Below, piece by piece: positions 1 through 5,930 of a stretch of DNA of 6,177 bases. Each line of letters starts with the position of its first letter. Position 1 is the stretch's first letter. The notes beneath the pieces were generated by a model. It was not told the origin of the DNA. It did no database searches and was given only the letters and a program-made list of their open reading frames with translations. Made by a program: the position numbers and the translations under genes. This DNA comes from Thiomonas sp. (GTDB taxonomy: Bacteria; Pseudomonadota; Gammaproteobacteria; Burkholderiales; Burkholderiaceae), in NCBI GenBank assembly GCA_027443745.1, contig DAIAZB010000276.1:1-6177 (forward strand). Direction: 5' to 3'.

Positions 1-1
1 C

Positions 2-1099
2 TTTGTGCCCTTTTTTCCCATGCCGGCACTGGCCTGGCCGCATGGGCCGGCTTTGCTGGCCTGCATCCCGCTGGGTGCGGTGGTGGGGCTGGTGGCGGTG
101 CTCGTCACCCGTGCGGTGTATGCGGTGGAGGATGCCTTCGACCATTTGCCCATGCACTGGATGTGGTGGCCAGCACTCGGCGCCGTGGCAGTGGGCCTGA
201 TCGGCTGGTGGCAGCCGCGCACCCTGGGGGTGGGCTACGACAACATCACGGAAGCCCTGTCCGGCGGCCTGGTCGGCCCGGCGCTGTGGTTGCTGGGCGC
301 GGCCAAGTTGGTGTCGTGGACGCTCGCGCTGGGCAGCGGCACATCAGGCGGCACGCTGGCACCGCTCATGACCGTGGGAGCTTGTCTCGGCGCCGCACTC
401 GGCCATGCCACGGCCCTGCTCTTTCCCCAACTCGGACTGAGCCCGAATCTGGCCGCTCTGGTCGGCATGGCGGCCATATTCGCCGGGGCGTCGCGGGCGC
501 TGTTCATGTCGGTGGTGTTCGCGCTGGAAACCACCTGGCAACTCCCGGGGCTGCTGCCGCTGCTCATCGGCTGCGGCACCGCTTTCCTGGTGTCCAGCCT
601 GTTGATGCGCCAGACCATCATGACCGAAAAAATCATCCGCCGCGGTGTGCAGGTGCCCGACACCTACCAGGCCGACCCGCTGGCGCAAGCCCGTGTGCGC
701 GACTATGCCAGCCGCGCCCCGGTGGCCCTGCAGGCGACGCAGCAAGTCGGCGAAGTGCGCGCCTGGCTGGACACCGACGCCCCCGGCAGCCGCCATCTTG
801 GCTATCCCGTGCTCGGCGCTGGGGGTGCGTTGCTGGGCGTGCTCACACGCAAGGATTTGTTCAACGCCGGGGTCGACCCCAGTCAAGTCATGGGCAGCCT
901 GGTGCGGCAGCCGGCCGTGATCGTGCGCGAGGACGCCACCCTGGCCGAGGCCATGCGCAAGCTCGCGGTTCACGACATTGGCCGCCTGCCTGTGACGGCG
1001 CAAGACGGCTCAGGCCGCCTGGTCGGCATGCTGACCCGCAGCGACATCCTGGCCGTGTGGCGCGAACATCTGCTCGACCAGCATCAGCGCGGACGCTGA
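2..1099 (+). CDS. ClC-family chloride channel/transporter with two CBS domains, 3' part (5' end outside window)
   Basis: This is the C-terminal portion of an inner-membrane ClC anion channel or chloride/proton antiporter. The frame is open to the left edge, so the GTG at 5 is probably internal, and the N-terminal selectivity motifs (GSGIP, GKxGP types) are missing only because of the cut. Numbering from that GTG, several hydrophobic segments run to about residue 203. They include GSGTSGGTLAP at 110-120, which matches the conserved GxFxP-type region of ClC proteins with Leu in place of Phe. A further conserved stretch, AGASRALFMSVVFALE (160-175), precedes the last helix. Two CBS domains follow at about 236-290 and 297-352, ending in the repeated pattern GVLTRKDLF / GMLTRSDIL; such domains commonly bind adenine nucleotides. 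It ends 26 bases before an operator-like dyad of the next operon. No functional link to the metal genes is evident. The family call is firm; transported ion and channel versus antiporter mode are not determined. Confidence 0.9.
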   Translation, partial: FVPFFPMPALAWPHGPALLACIPLGAVVGLVAVLVTRAVYAVEDAFDHLPMHWMWWPALGAVAVGLIGWWQPRTLGVGYDNITEALSGGLVGPALWLLGAAKLVSWTLALGSGTSGGTLAPLMTVGACLGAALGHATALLFPQLGLSPNLAALVGMAAIFAGASRALFMSVVFALETTWQLPGLLPLLIGCGTAFLVSSLLMRQTIMTEKIIRRGVQVPDTYQADPLAQARVRDYASRAPVALQATQQVGEVRAWLDTDAPGSRHLGYPVLGAGGALLGVLTRKDLFNAGVDPSQVMGSLVRQPAVIVREDATLAEAMRKLAVHDIGRLPVTAQDGSGRLVGMLTRSDILAVWREHLLDQHQRGR

Positions 1100-1124
1100 G
1101 ATCGGAACTCGGCATGTCCCGATC
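1100..1124 (+). other. Short inverted repeat just after the ClC stop codon
   Basis: GATCGG (1100-1105) and CCGATC (1119-1124) are perfect 6-base complements separated by 13 bases, starting immediately after the ClC stop codon. No T-run follows, because the 23-bp dyad begins at once. It could be a weak transcript end for the ClC gene or simply chance, so the call is tentative. Confidence 0.25.
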
Positions 1125-1147
1125 ATTACGCAAATCACTTGCGTTAT
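1125..1147. promoter_or_regulatory. Probable Fur/Zur-family operator upstream of the metal-uptake operon
   Basis: A 23-bp dyad has arms ATTACGCAA (1125-1133) and TTGCGTTAT (1139-1147) around a 5-base centre; 8 of the 9 arm positions are complementary. It lies 27 bases before the ATG of a Fur-family repressor that heads a metal-import operon. Size, symmetry and position are what is expected of a Fur-superfamily operator, so autoregulation of the repressor and control of the importer are inferred. The sequence is not the textbook AT-rich Fur box or the gamma-proteobacterial Zur box, so the exact specificity is unproven. The dyad also contains the TTG at 1139, which argues against that codon being the repressor start. 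Confidence 0.6.
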
Positions 1148-1174
1148 TGGGTTGGTCGGCGGCATCATGTGGCC

Positions 1175-1567
1175 ATGGCACGCCCTTCGCACCTATCCGC
1201 CGCGATTCTCACGCTCATGCGCGCCGCGTCGCGCCACGCCTGGACGCTGGAGCAGATCCATGCCGACCTTGCCGCCCAGGGCCTGCGGGCCGACTTCTCG
1301 TCGGTGTTTCGTGCCGTCGAGCGTTTGCTGGCCGACAAGGCGCTGCGCAAGGTGCAGTTGCACGCGGCGTCAGCGCGCTACGAGCTGTACGGTCCGCATC
1401 ACGACCATTTGCATTGCACCACCTGTGACGCCATGACACCGGTGCCCTGCCTGGCGACAGGCCTGGGTCTGGGGGCGCTGGAGCAAAGCACCGGCTACCG
1501 CGTGACCGACCACGACATCGTGCTGGAGGGGCTGTGCCCACAATGCCGGCGGCAAGACCAGGGCTGA
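1175..1567 (+). CDS. zur: Fur-family metal-responsive repressor, probably Zur
   Basis: This 130-aa protein has the size and layout of the Fur superfamily. A winged-helix DNA-binding domain spans about residues 8-62 (TLEQIHADL, then SSVFRAVERLL as the recognition region). A metal-rich dimerisation domain begins at HHDHLHCTTCD (75-85). Cys81/Cys84 and Cys121/Cys124 form the paired CxxC motifs of the structural zinc site, and His75, His76, His78, His80 and His113 are candidate regulatory ligands. HDIVLEGLCPQC matches the conserved Fur-family C-terminal segment. The frame stays open upstream to a TTG at 1139, but that codon lies inside the operator-like dyad, so the ATG at 1175 is preferred; GTG 1169 is also possible, and no strong ribosome-binding site is seen for either. 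It heads an operon encoding a ZnuABC-type importer, which suggests zinc sensing as Zur. A manganese sensor (Mur-like) is the main alternative. Confidence 0.85.
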   Translation: MARPSHLSAAILTLMRAASRHAWTLEQIHADLAAQGLRADFSSVFRAVERLLADKALRKVQLHAASARYELYGPHHDHLHCTTCDAMTPVPCLATGLGLGALEQSTGYRVTDHDIVLEGLCPQCRRQDQG

Positions 1568-1683
1568 TGCAGCGGCTCGCGCTCCGGCGGATTGCCAACG
1601 GCGCCGACGGCTGCAACACCGTCGAGCAAGTGGCGGCATATGCCCGTCAGCGCGTGCATCCATTCCATCCACAATCGACATGA
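1567..1683 (+). CDS. Unrecognised small ORF (38 aa) coupled between zur and the binding-protein gene
   Basis: An ATG at 1567 shares its A with the repressor stop (TGATG). The frame runs 38 codons to a TGA at 1681-1683 that overlaps the next gene's ATG at 1680 (ATGA). It fills exactly the gap between zur and the binding-protein gene, and its junctions are of the same kind as the other junctions of this operon. The peptide starts MQRLALRRI (basic and amphipathic), has a single Cys16, a middle segment TVEQVAAYARQRV and a tail with two HP pairs (HPFHP, 31-35). No signal peptide or membrane segment is visible and I recognise no family. It may be a real small protein, perhaps metal-related given the Cys and His residues, or a leader whose translation carries ribosomes to the next gene, which has no visible ribosome-binding site. 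Its exact fit at both ends is the main evidence. Confidence 0.5.
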   Translation: MQRLALRRIANGADGCNTVEQVAAYARQRVHPFHPQST

Positions 1684-2609
1684 ACTGGTTTCCCCCCATC
1701 CCTGCCCGAACCCTGCGTGCCATGCACCGGCGTCTCCGTGGCTATGCTGGCCTCGCCCTGGTTGTTGCGCTATGGCCGCTCACCGGTGTCCATGCTGCGC
1801 CGATCCCGGTGGTGGCAGCCGAGAGCACGTATGGAGCGATTGCCCAAGCCATCGGCGGGCCGTATGTGCAGGTCAGCAGCATCATTCAGAACCCCAATGT
1901 CGACCCGCACCAGTTCGAGGCCACGCCGCAGACGGCGCGCCACGTGGCGCACGCCGCCATCGTGGTGATGAACGGGCTGGGCTACGACGACTGGATGCGC
2001 AAGATGCTCGCAGCCAACCCGGCGCCCGGGCGGGTGGTGATCGACGCCGCCGCGCTCGATCCCGCGCTGGTGATGCCCGACCGGAACCCGCATGTGTTCT
2101 ACGACTCGCGTGTGGGCGCTCTGGTGGCGCGGCGCCTGGCCAATCTGCTGCAGCAGGCCGACCCGACCCATGCGGCCGACTTCAAGCGCAATCTGCAGGC
2201 CTTCGAGCAGCGCCTGCGTCAAGTGGACGGGGCGGTGCGCCGACTCGCCGCGCTGCATCCCGGCCTGGCGGTGCTGGCGACCGAGCCGGTGTATGGCTAC
2301 ATGCTGCGTCAACTCGGCTGGCGCAGCCTGGGTGAGACGTTCCAATTCAATGTGATGAATGGCACCGAACCGGCGCCGCGCGTGGTGGCCCGCTATGAAG
2401 ACGAACTGCGGCTGCACCGTGTCGCCCTGCTGGTTTACAACAGCCAGGTGAGCGACCCGCTGACCGTGCGCATGCGCGACATCGCGCGCCAAAGCGGCAT
2501 CCCCAGGGTCGGCGTGAGCGAATTCGCGCCGCCTGGAATGGACTACCCGGACTGGTTGCTGAGCAGCCTGCACGCCGTGCGGCAAACACTGGCCGCGGGT
2601 GGGCGATGA
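1680..2609 (+). CDS. znuA: Periplasmic metal-binding protein of a Zn/Mn ABC importer (ZnuA-like, cluster A-I)
   Basis: This is the periplasmic solute-binding component that captures a divalent metal and delivers it to the permease. The N-terminus has basic residues, a hydrophobic core (GLALVVALWPL) and a likely cleavage after VHA (about residue 39). Family landmarks in order are DPHQFEATP (75-83), MNGLGYDDW (97-105), NPHVFYD (136-142), ATEPVYGYM (200-208) and EFAPPGMDYPDW (281-292). By alignment to the family, the metal ligands should be His77, His138, Glu202 and probably Glu281. Glu replaces the third His of classical ZnuA, and the His-rich loop is absent, so manganese or another divalent metal is possible besides zinc. 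The start at 1680 is chosen because it overlaps the preceding ORF's stop; the ATG at 1722 would give a shorter, more typical signal peptide. The stop overlaps the ATPase start (ATGA). Confidence 0.88.
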   Translation: MNWFPPIPARTLRAMHRRLRGYAGLALVVALWPLTGVHAAPIPVVAAESTYGAIAQAIGGPYVQVSSIIQNPNVDPHQFEATPQTARHVAHAAIVVMNGLGYDDWMRKMLAANPAPGRVVIDAAALDPALVMPDRNPHVFYDSRVGALVARRLANLLQQADPTHAADFKRNLQAFEQRLRQVDGAVRRLAALHPGLAVLATEPVYGYMLRQLGWRSLGETFQFNVMNGTEPAPRVVARYEDELRLHRVALLVYNSQVSDPLTVRMRDIARQSGIPRVGVSEFAPPGMDYPDWLLSSLHAVRQTLAAGGR

Positions 2610-3628
2610 ACGCACCAGCCCATACGCATGCTGGGATGGCGGCGGACACCGCAGAAATCGGCGACAACCAAGCGGGCGAGAACAGGGGTGCGTCGGCCGT
2701 CTGGGCCGTGCAAGCACGCGGCCTGCGCTGCCGGCACGGCGAGCAGGCCGTGATCACCGCACTGGACCTGGCACTGGCCCCCGGCCAGCTCGTGGGCGTG
2801 TTCGGCACCAATGGCTCGGGCAAGACCACGCTGTTGCAAACCCTGGCCGGCATCCTGCCCGTGGGTGGCGGCAGCCTGGAGCTGCTTGGCCAACCCCTGG
2901 CGACAGCGCGCACCCGCATCGGCTATGTGGCGCAGACGGTGCCGGAGGGCGCATTCGGCCGCATCGACGCGGCCAGTTTCGTCGCCGCTGCCTGGCAGGG
3001 CGAGCGCTGGGGACTGGGCCTGCGCCACGCCGCCGAGCGGCGGCAGGCGACGCAACAGGCGCTGCGCCGCGTGGAGGCGCAGCATCTGGCGGCGCGACCG
3101 ATGGATGCGCTCTCGGGTGGCGAGCGCCAGCGCGTGTGCATCGCTCAGGCGCTGGTCAACCCGGTGAGCCTGTTGTTGCTGGATGAGCCGCTGTCCAACC
3201 TCGACCCGCGTTCGCAGCAAGGCGTTCTGGCGCTGGTGCGGCGGCTGTGCGATGCGCAGCAACTGGCGGTGATGCTCAGTGCGCACGACATCAACCCGCT
3301 GCTGCCGGTGATGGACCAGGTGTTGTATCTCGCCGCCGGCCGCGGGCGCATCGGCACGGTGGACGCGGTGGTCAACGCCGCATCGCTCACCGAGCTTTAC
3401 GGCCTGCCGATGGCGGTTGCGCGGCACGACGGCTATGTGTTCATCCACCCGGCACGCGGCTTCATGCCCGAAGAGTCACCGCATGGCGACCACGCCCCCA
3501 GTCAAAGTCGCGGTCAGCCGCATGGTCAGGCACCTCAAGGCCCTGCCGTCCTCCCTGCGCAAGAGCAGCACGGTGGGGTGCGAAGCAACCGGCCCGGCGC
3601 CGTGGAAACCTCGGGTGGGCGTCCATGA
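2606..3628 (+). CDS. znuC: ATP-binding protein of a Zn/Mn ABC importer (ZnuC-like) with a His-containing C-terminal tail
   Basis: This cytoplasmic ATPase powers metal import through the adjacent permease. All ABC motifs are intact: Walker A GTNGSGKTT (67-75), Q-loop Gln110, signature LSGGERQ (169-175), Walker B LLLLDEP (189-195), D-loop SNLD (197-200) and switch His227. The core is bounded by extra sequence at both ends. About 30 residues precede the ABC domain (MNAPAHTHAG...), and about 55 follow GYVFIHPARGFMP. That tail is Pro/Gly/Gln-rich, low in hydrophobic residues, and carries His293, His296, His306 and His322. With 340 aa it is longer than the usual 230-270 aa of ZnuC-type ATPases. The ATG at 2606 overlaps the binding-protein stop (ATGA); ATG 2636 is an alternative. 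Its own stop overlaps the permease start. ATPase function is certain from the motifs; the zinc or manganese role comes from its neighbours. Confidence 0.9.
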   Translation: MNAPAHTHAGMAADTAEIGDNQAGENRGASAVWAVQARGLRCRHGEQAVITALDLALAPGQLVGVFGTNGSGKTTLLQTLAGILPVGGGSLELLGQPLATARTRIGYVAQTVPEGAFGRIDAASFVAAAWQGERWGLGLRHAAERRQATQQALRRVEAQHLAARPMDALSGGERQRVCIAQALVNPVSLLLLDEPLSNLDPRSQQGVLALVRRLCDAQQLAVMLSAHDINPLLPVMDQVLYLAAGRGRIGTVDAVVNAASLTELYGLPMAVARHDGYVFIHPARGFMPEESPHGDHAPSQSRGQPHGQAPQGPAVLPAQEQHGGVRSNRPGAVETSGGRP

Positions 3629-4440
3629 TCCTCGGCCTGGAATACGGCTTCATGCGCCACGCCCTGCTGGCCGGCAGCAGCATTGCCGTGGCCTGCGCCG
3701 CGGTGGGCTATTTCGTCACCTTGCGGCGCCAGGCGTTTGCGGCGCATGCGCTGTCGCATGTCGGCTTCACCGGGGCGGCGGGTGCCATTCTGCTGGGTGT
3801 CAGCCCCTACCTCGGCCTGTTCGGCTTCACCCTGGCGGCGGGCTTCGCCCTGGCGCTCGCGGGCAGCCGGCTGCGCGAGCGCGACATCGGCATCGGCATG
3901 GTGTTGATGTTCGCCCTCGGCCTGGGCGTGCTGTTCCTCAACCTCTACACCGCCAATGCCCAGGCGGCCATGAGCATCCTGTTCGGCAGCATCGTCGGCA
4001 TCACGGCGGCTCAAGCCGGGCTGTCGCTGGGAGTGGCGCTGGCGTGCCTGCTGGCGCTGGCGGCCATCTACCGGCCATTGGCCTTCGCCAGCCTCAACCC
4101 CGAAGCGGCGCGGGCGCGTGGCGTGCCGGTACGGGCGCTTGACCTGCTGTTCGTCGCCCTGCTGGCGGCGGTGGTGGCTATCGCCGTCCCGGTCATCGGC
4201 GCGCTGCTCATCTTTGCCTTCCTCATCGGCCCCGCAGCGGCGGCGCAGGCCTTGGCGCGCGGCATGGCGCGGGGCGTGCTGCTGGCCATGGTGTTCGGAC
4301 TGCTGCTCACCTGGTCAGGCCTGGCGGCTGCGTACTACATCGGTTATCCCGCCAGCACCTGGATCGCCTCGCTCAGCTTTGCCCTGTACCTCGCGGCGCA
4401 AGCCGCGCGGCCACGCCGCGCTGCGCGTGCCGCTGGCTGA
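3625..4440 (+). CDS. znuB: Permease of a Zn/Mn ABC importer (ZnuB-like, ABC-3 family)
   Basis: This 271-aa inner-membrane permease forms the metal channel of the importer. It is almost wholly hydrophobic, with about eight predicted transmembrane segments. It has the hallmarks of the ABC-3 family: FAAHALSHVGFTGAAGA near residues 38-54, RDIGIGMVLMFALGLGVLF (86-104), the cytoplasmic ATPase-contact loop NPEAARARGV (158-167), and VPVIGALLIFAFLIGPAAAA (188-207). The length is normal for the family. The frame stays open far upstream, but the ATG at 3625 is chosen because it makes an ATGA overlap with the ATPase stop and gives the expected N-terminus. It is the last gene of the operon and ends in a basic tail. 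No convincing terminator was found in the 67 bases before the convergent small gene. Substrate is inferred from the operon, not from the permease itself. Confidence 0.92.
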   Translation: MILGLEYGFMRHALLAGSSIAVACAAVGYFVTLRRQAFAAHALSHVGFTGAAGAILLGVSPYLGLFGFTLAAGFALALAGSRLRERDIGIGMVLMFALGLGVLFLNLYTANAQAAMSILFGSIVGITAAQAGLSLGVALACLLALAAIYRPLAFASLNPEAARARGVPVRALDLLFVALLAAVVAIAVPVIGALLIFAFLIGPAAAAQALARGMARGVLLAMVFGLLLTWSGLAAAYYIGYPASTWIASLSFALYLAAQAARPRRAARAAG

Positions 4441-4507
4441 GCCCGCCGTGGTGGCATCGCAGACGAACCTGGACCACCCGCGTGGGCAAACCGAGGGGCG
4501 GCCGGGT

Positions 4508-4669
4508 TCAGAGATGCGCAGCCGCCGTGCCCGCCACCCAGGACACCACGCTGGCCAGCAAAAAAATGAGGAATTTGGTGTTGGTTTCCAGGCCGATGTT
4601 CTCGAACAGGCGCTTGAGCCACCAGACGGCAAAAGGATAGGACACGAAGGAGACAGCCAGACCCAACAT
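4508..4669 (-). CDS. Small two-helix membrane protein (53 aa), family not recognised
   Basis: The minus strand carries an ORF of 53 codons from ATG (4669-4667) to TGA (4510-4508). An in-frame TAA lies upstream with no ATG, GTG or TTG between, so the start is the only one available. The peptide has two hydrophobic stretches, about residues 2-18 (starting LGLAVSFVSYPFAVWW) and 33-50 (starting FLIFLLASVVSWVAG). They are joined by a charged loop KRLFENIGLETNTK (19-32), which suggests a helical hairpin in the inner membrane. Codon choice strongly favours G or C at third positions, like the neighbouring genes. I recognise no family. It is convergent with the metal-uptake operon and follows lysR on the same strand after a 101-base gap containing a hairpin. 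No clear ribosome-binding site is visible, which lowers certainty. Confidence 0.6.
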   Translation of the reverse strand: MLGLAVSFVSYPFAVWWLKRLFENIGLETNTKFLIFLLASVVSWVAGTAAAHL

Positions 4670-4690
4670 GGTGCAGAACGGAGCAGGAAA

Positions 4691-4709
4691 GTCGCGTTGA
4701 TGACGCGAC
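4691..4709 (-). terminator. Hairpin downstream of lysR, possible intrinsic terminator
   Basis: GTCGCGT (4691-4697) and ACGCGAC (4703-4709) are perfect 7-base complements with a 5-base loop. Read on the minus strand the hairpin lies 61 bases past the lysR stop and is followed by TTTCC, a short T-run, so it could end the lysR transcript. It also sits 21 bases before the small membrane-protein gene, where it could instead act in that gene's leader. No T-run follows in the plus direction. Confidence 0.45.
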
Positions 4710-4770
4710 GATTATCGGCAACGTCGGAGCGCCCGGCTGTGTGCGGCTGTAACGGCTGGCGGCCGGCTCC

Positions 4771-5715
4771 TCAAACCGGCTCGGCCGACGCCCTGTTCGA
4801 GTCCGTCTGCGACCAGGGCCAGAGCGCAGGGTCGGCGAAGCATCGCTTCAGGTAGTCGATCCACAGTCGCTGGCGCAAGGGCATGTGCTTGCGTTGGGCG
4901 AACACGACATGAATGCCGACCGGTGGCGCGGCGTAGTCGGCCAGCACCTCGACCAGGCCGCCCGTGGCCAAGTCGTCGCCGACCTCCCACATCGAGCGCC
5001 AGGCCAGGCCGTGCCCCTGGATGCACCACTGGTGCAAGACGGCGCCGTCGGTGCAATCGAGGGGCCCGCTCAAGCGCAGGTGCAAGGACTCGCCAGCCTG
5101 CTGGAACACCCAGCCGCGCGGCTGGCTGGCCACGCTGGAATAGGTCAGGCAGCGGTGCCGCTGCAGGTCCTGCGGCGCTTGCGGAGCCCCGAAGCGGCGA
5201 ATGTAATCCGGCGACGCGACGCAGGCGCGGCGGCTTTCCCCCAGGCGTACGCTCACCAGGCTGGAGTCGGCCAGCGCGCCCACGCGTATGGCGCAGTCGT
5301 AGCCTTCGTTGACCAGATCGACCAGGCGGTCGGTGAGGTCCAGCGACAGGGTGACGTCGGGATTGCGCTGCCGGAATTCGGGCACAAGCGGCGCCACATG
5401 CTTGCGGCCGAACCCGGCTGGGGCGGTGATGCGCAGATGTCCACTGGCTTTGACCCCGCCTGCGGTCACACTGGCCTCGGCGCTTTGCAGATCGGCCAGC
5501 AGGCGGTGGCAATCTTCCAGAAAGGCGACACCCTCATGCGTGAGGCTGATGCGCCGCGTGGTCCGCACGAGGAGCTTGACACCGAGACGCGTTTCCAGCG
5601 CGTCGATGCGTCGCCCGATGATGGCCGGTGCCACGCCCTCGGCGTTGGCTGCTGCCGTAAGACTGCCGCGGCCCGCCACGGCGACGAACGTTTCAATCTG
5701 CTTGAGTCGGTCCAT
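4771..5715 (-). CDS. LysR-type transcriptional regulator, divergent from malate synthase
   Basis: This 314-aa cytoplasmic regulator has the standard LysR layout. An N-terminal winged helix-turn-helix (1-60, MDRLKQIETFVAVAGRGSLTAA then GRRIDALETRLGVKLLVRTTRR) is followed by a linker helix. An effector-binding domain runs from about residue 90, with the GHLRITAPAGFGR entry strand and the DLTDRLVDLVNEGYDCAIRVG segment typical of the family. The frame is open 21 codons further upstream, but the ATG at 5715 is preferred because it begins the conserved MDRL N-terminus and has AAGAGG a few bases upstream. It is divergent from aceB across 298 bases, and such regulators usually control the divergent gene, so it is a likely regulator of malate synthase. 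The inducer is unknown. The C-terminal ~20 residues (WPWSQTDSNRASAEPV region) are polar and probably disordered. Confidence 0.92.
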   Translation of the reverse strand: MDRLKQIETFVAVAGRGSLTAAANAEGVAPAIIGRRIDALETRLGVKLLVRTTRRISLTHEGVAFLEDCHRLLADLQSAEASVTAGGVKASGHLRITAPAGFGRKHVAPLVPEFRQRNPDVTLSLDLTDRLVDLVNEGYDCAIRVGALADSSLVSVRLGESRRACVASPDYIRRFGAPQAPQDLQRHRCLTYSSVASQPRGWVFQQAGESLHLRLSGPLDCTDGAVLHQWCIQGHGLAWRSMWEVGDDLATGGLVEVLADYAAPPVGIHVVFAQRKHMPLRQRLWIDYLKRCFADPALWPWSQTDSNRASAEPV

Positions 5716-5796
5716 GTCGGCCTCTTGAGCCTGCCCAAATCTGGCCGGCGCTGTGCTTGAGTTGGGTACTAGACTCAATATTCGGCATTATTACCC

Positions 5797-5818
5797 CTAT
5801 CAAAGTCAATAGTGACTT
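5797..5818. promoter_or_regulatory. Interleaved inverted repeats, candidate LysR operator
   Basis: Two perfect dyads overlap here. CTAT (5797-5800) pairs with ATAG (5809-5812) across 8 bases, and AAGTCA (5803-5808) pairs with TGACTT (5813-5818) across 4 bases. The site lies 82-103 bases upstream of the lysR start codon, in the AT-rich part of the divergent region. That suits a LysR-type protein repressing itself while activating aceB, but binding is inferred only. Confidence 0.45.
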
Positions 5819-5825
5819 ACGCCAC

Positions 5826-5838
5826 GACGCTGGTCATG
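5826..5838 (+). repeat. 13-mer direct repeat, copy 1 (GACGCTGGTCATG)
   Basis: This copy matches the one at 5918-5930 at 12 of 13 positions, differing only at the tenth base (C versus G). The two copies start 92 bases apart, both upstream of aceB. It may be a regulator half-site or chance in GC-rich DNA. Confidence 0.4.
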
Positions 5839-5917
5839 GCGCCAAATCAACTTAAACTTTGCAATGCAACATAGCGCTGCCGCAACTGGGCCGTCTCACG
5901 CCGTTCTGTCTCCTTTT

Positions 5918-5930
5918 GACGCTGGTGATG
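5918..5930 (+). repeat. 13-mer direct repeat, copy 2 (GACGCTGGTGATG)
   Basis: This is the second copy of the 13-mer found at 5826-5838. It overlaps the left arm of the inverted repeat at 5924-5964, so the same core is reused in opposite orientation about 84 bases before the aceB start. Confidence 0.4.

Noticed and set aside
344..1003. Long minus-strand open frame within the ClC gene
   Set aside because: It is an antisense shadow of a high-GC gene; the plus-strand frame has clear ClC and CBS motifs.
1139..1174. Longer zur reading frame starting at the TTG at 1139
   Set aside because: The TTG lies inside the operator-like dyad, and the 12 added residues (RYWVGRRHHVA region) do not resemble Fur-family N-termini. 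ATG 1175 gives the normal length.
1635..1644. GGCATATGCC palindrome upstream of the binding-protein gene as a second Zur site
   Set aside because: It is only 10 bp, unrelated in sequence to the 1125-1147 dyad, and lies within the 38-codon ORF of a tightly coupled operon.
3483..3660. Out-of-frame ORF over the ATPase tail beginning MATTPPVKVAVSRM
   Set aside because: It lies within a longer open frame that continues inside the permease gene as a shadow, has no family resemblance, and would conflict with the well-supported ATGA coupling of ATPase and permease.
4497..4526. GGCGGC...GCCGCC inverted repeat as a terminator for the metal-uptake operon
   Set aside because: The loop is 18 bases, no T-run follows on either strand, and it overlaps the 3' end of the small minus-strand gene; such pairs are common in this GC-rich DNA.
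4118..4855. Plus-strand open frame running from the permease gene past 4440
   Set aside because: It overlaps the permease in another frame and the minus-strand genes beyond it, and shows no recognisable domain or protein-like hydrophobic pattern in its unique part.
4885..5760. Long plus-strand open frame opposite lysR
   Set aside because: It is a shadow of the LysR regulator, whose minus-strand frame carries all family motifs.
5789..5812. lysR promoter built from TTGACT and TAATAAT on the minus strand
   Set aside because: Both hexamer-like sequences are present but only about 10 bases apart, too close for a sigma-70 promoter, so no promoter was annotated.
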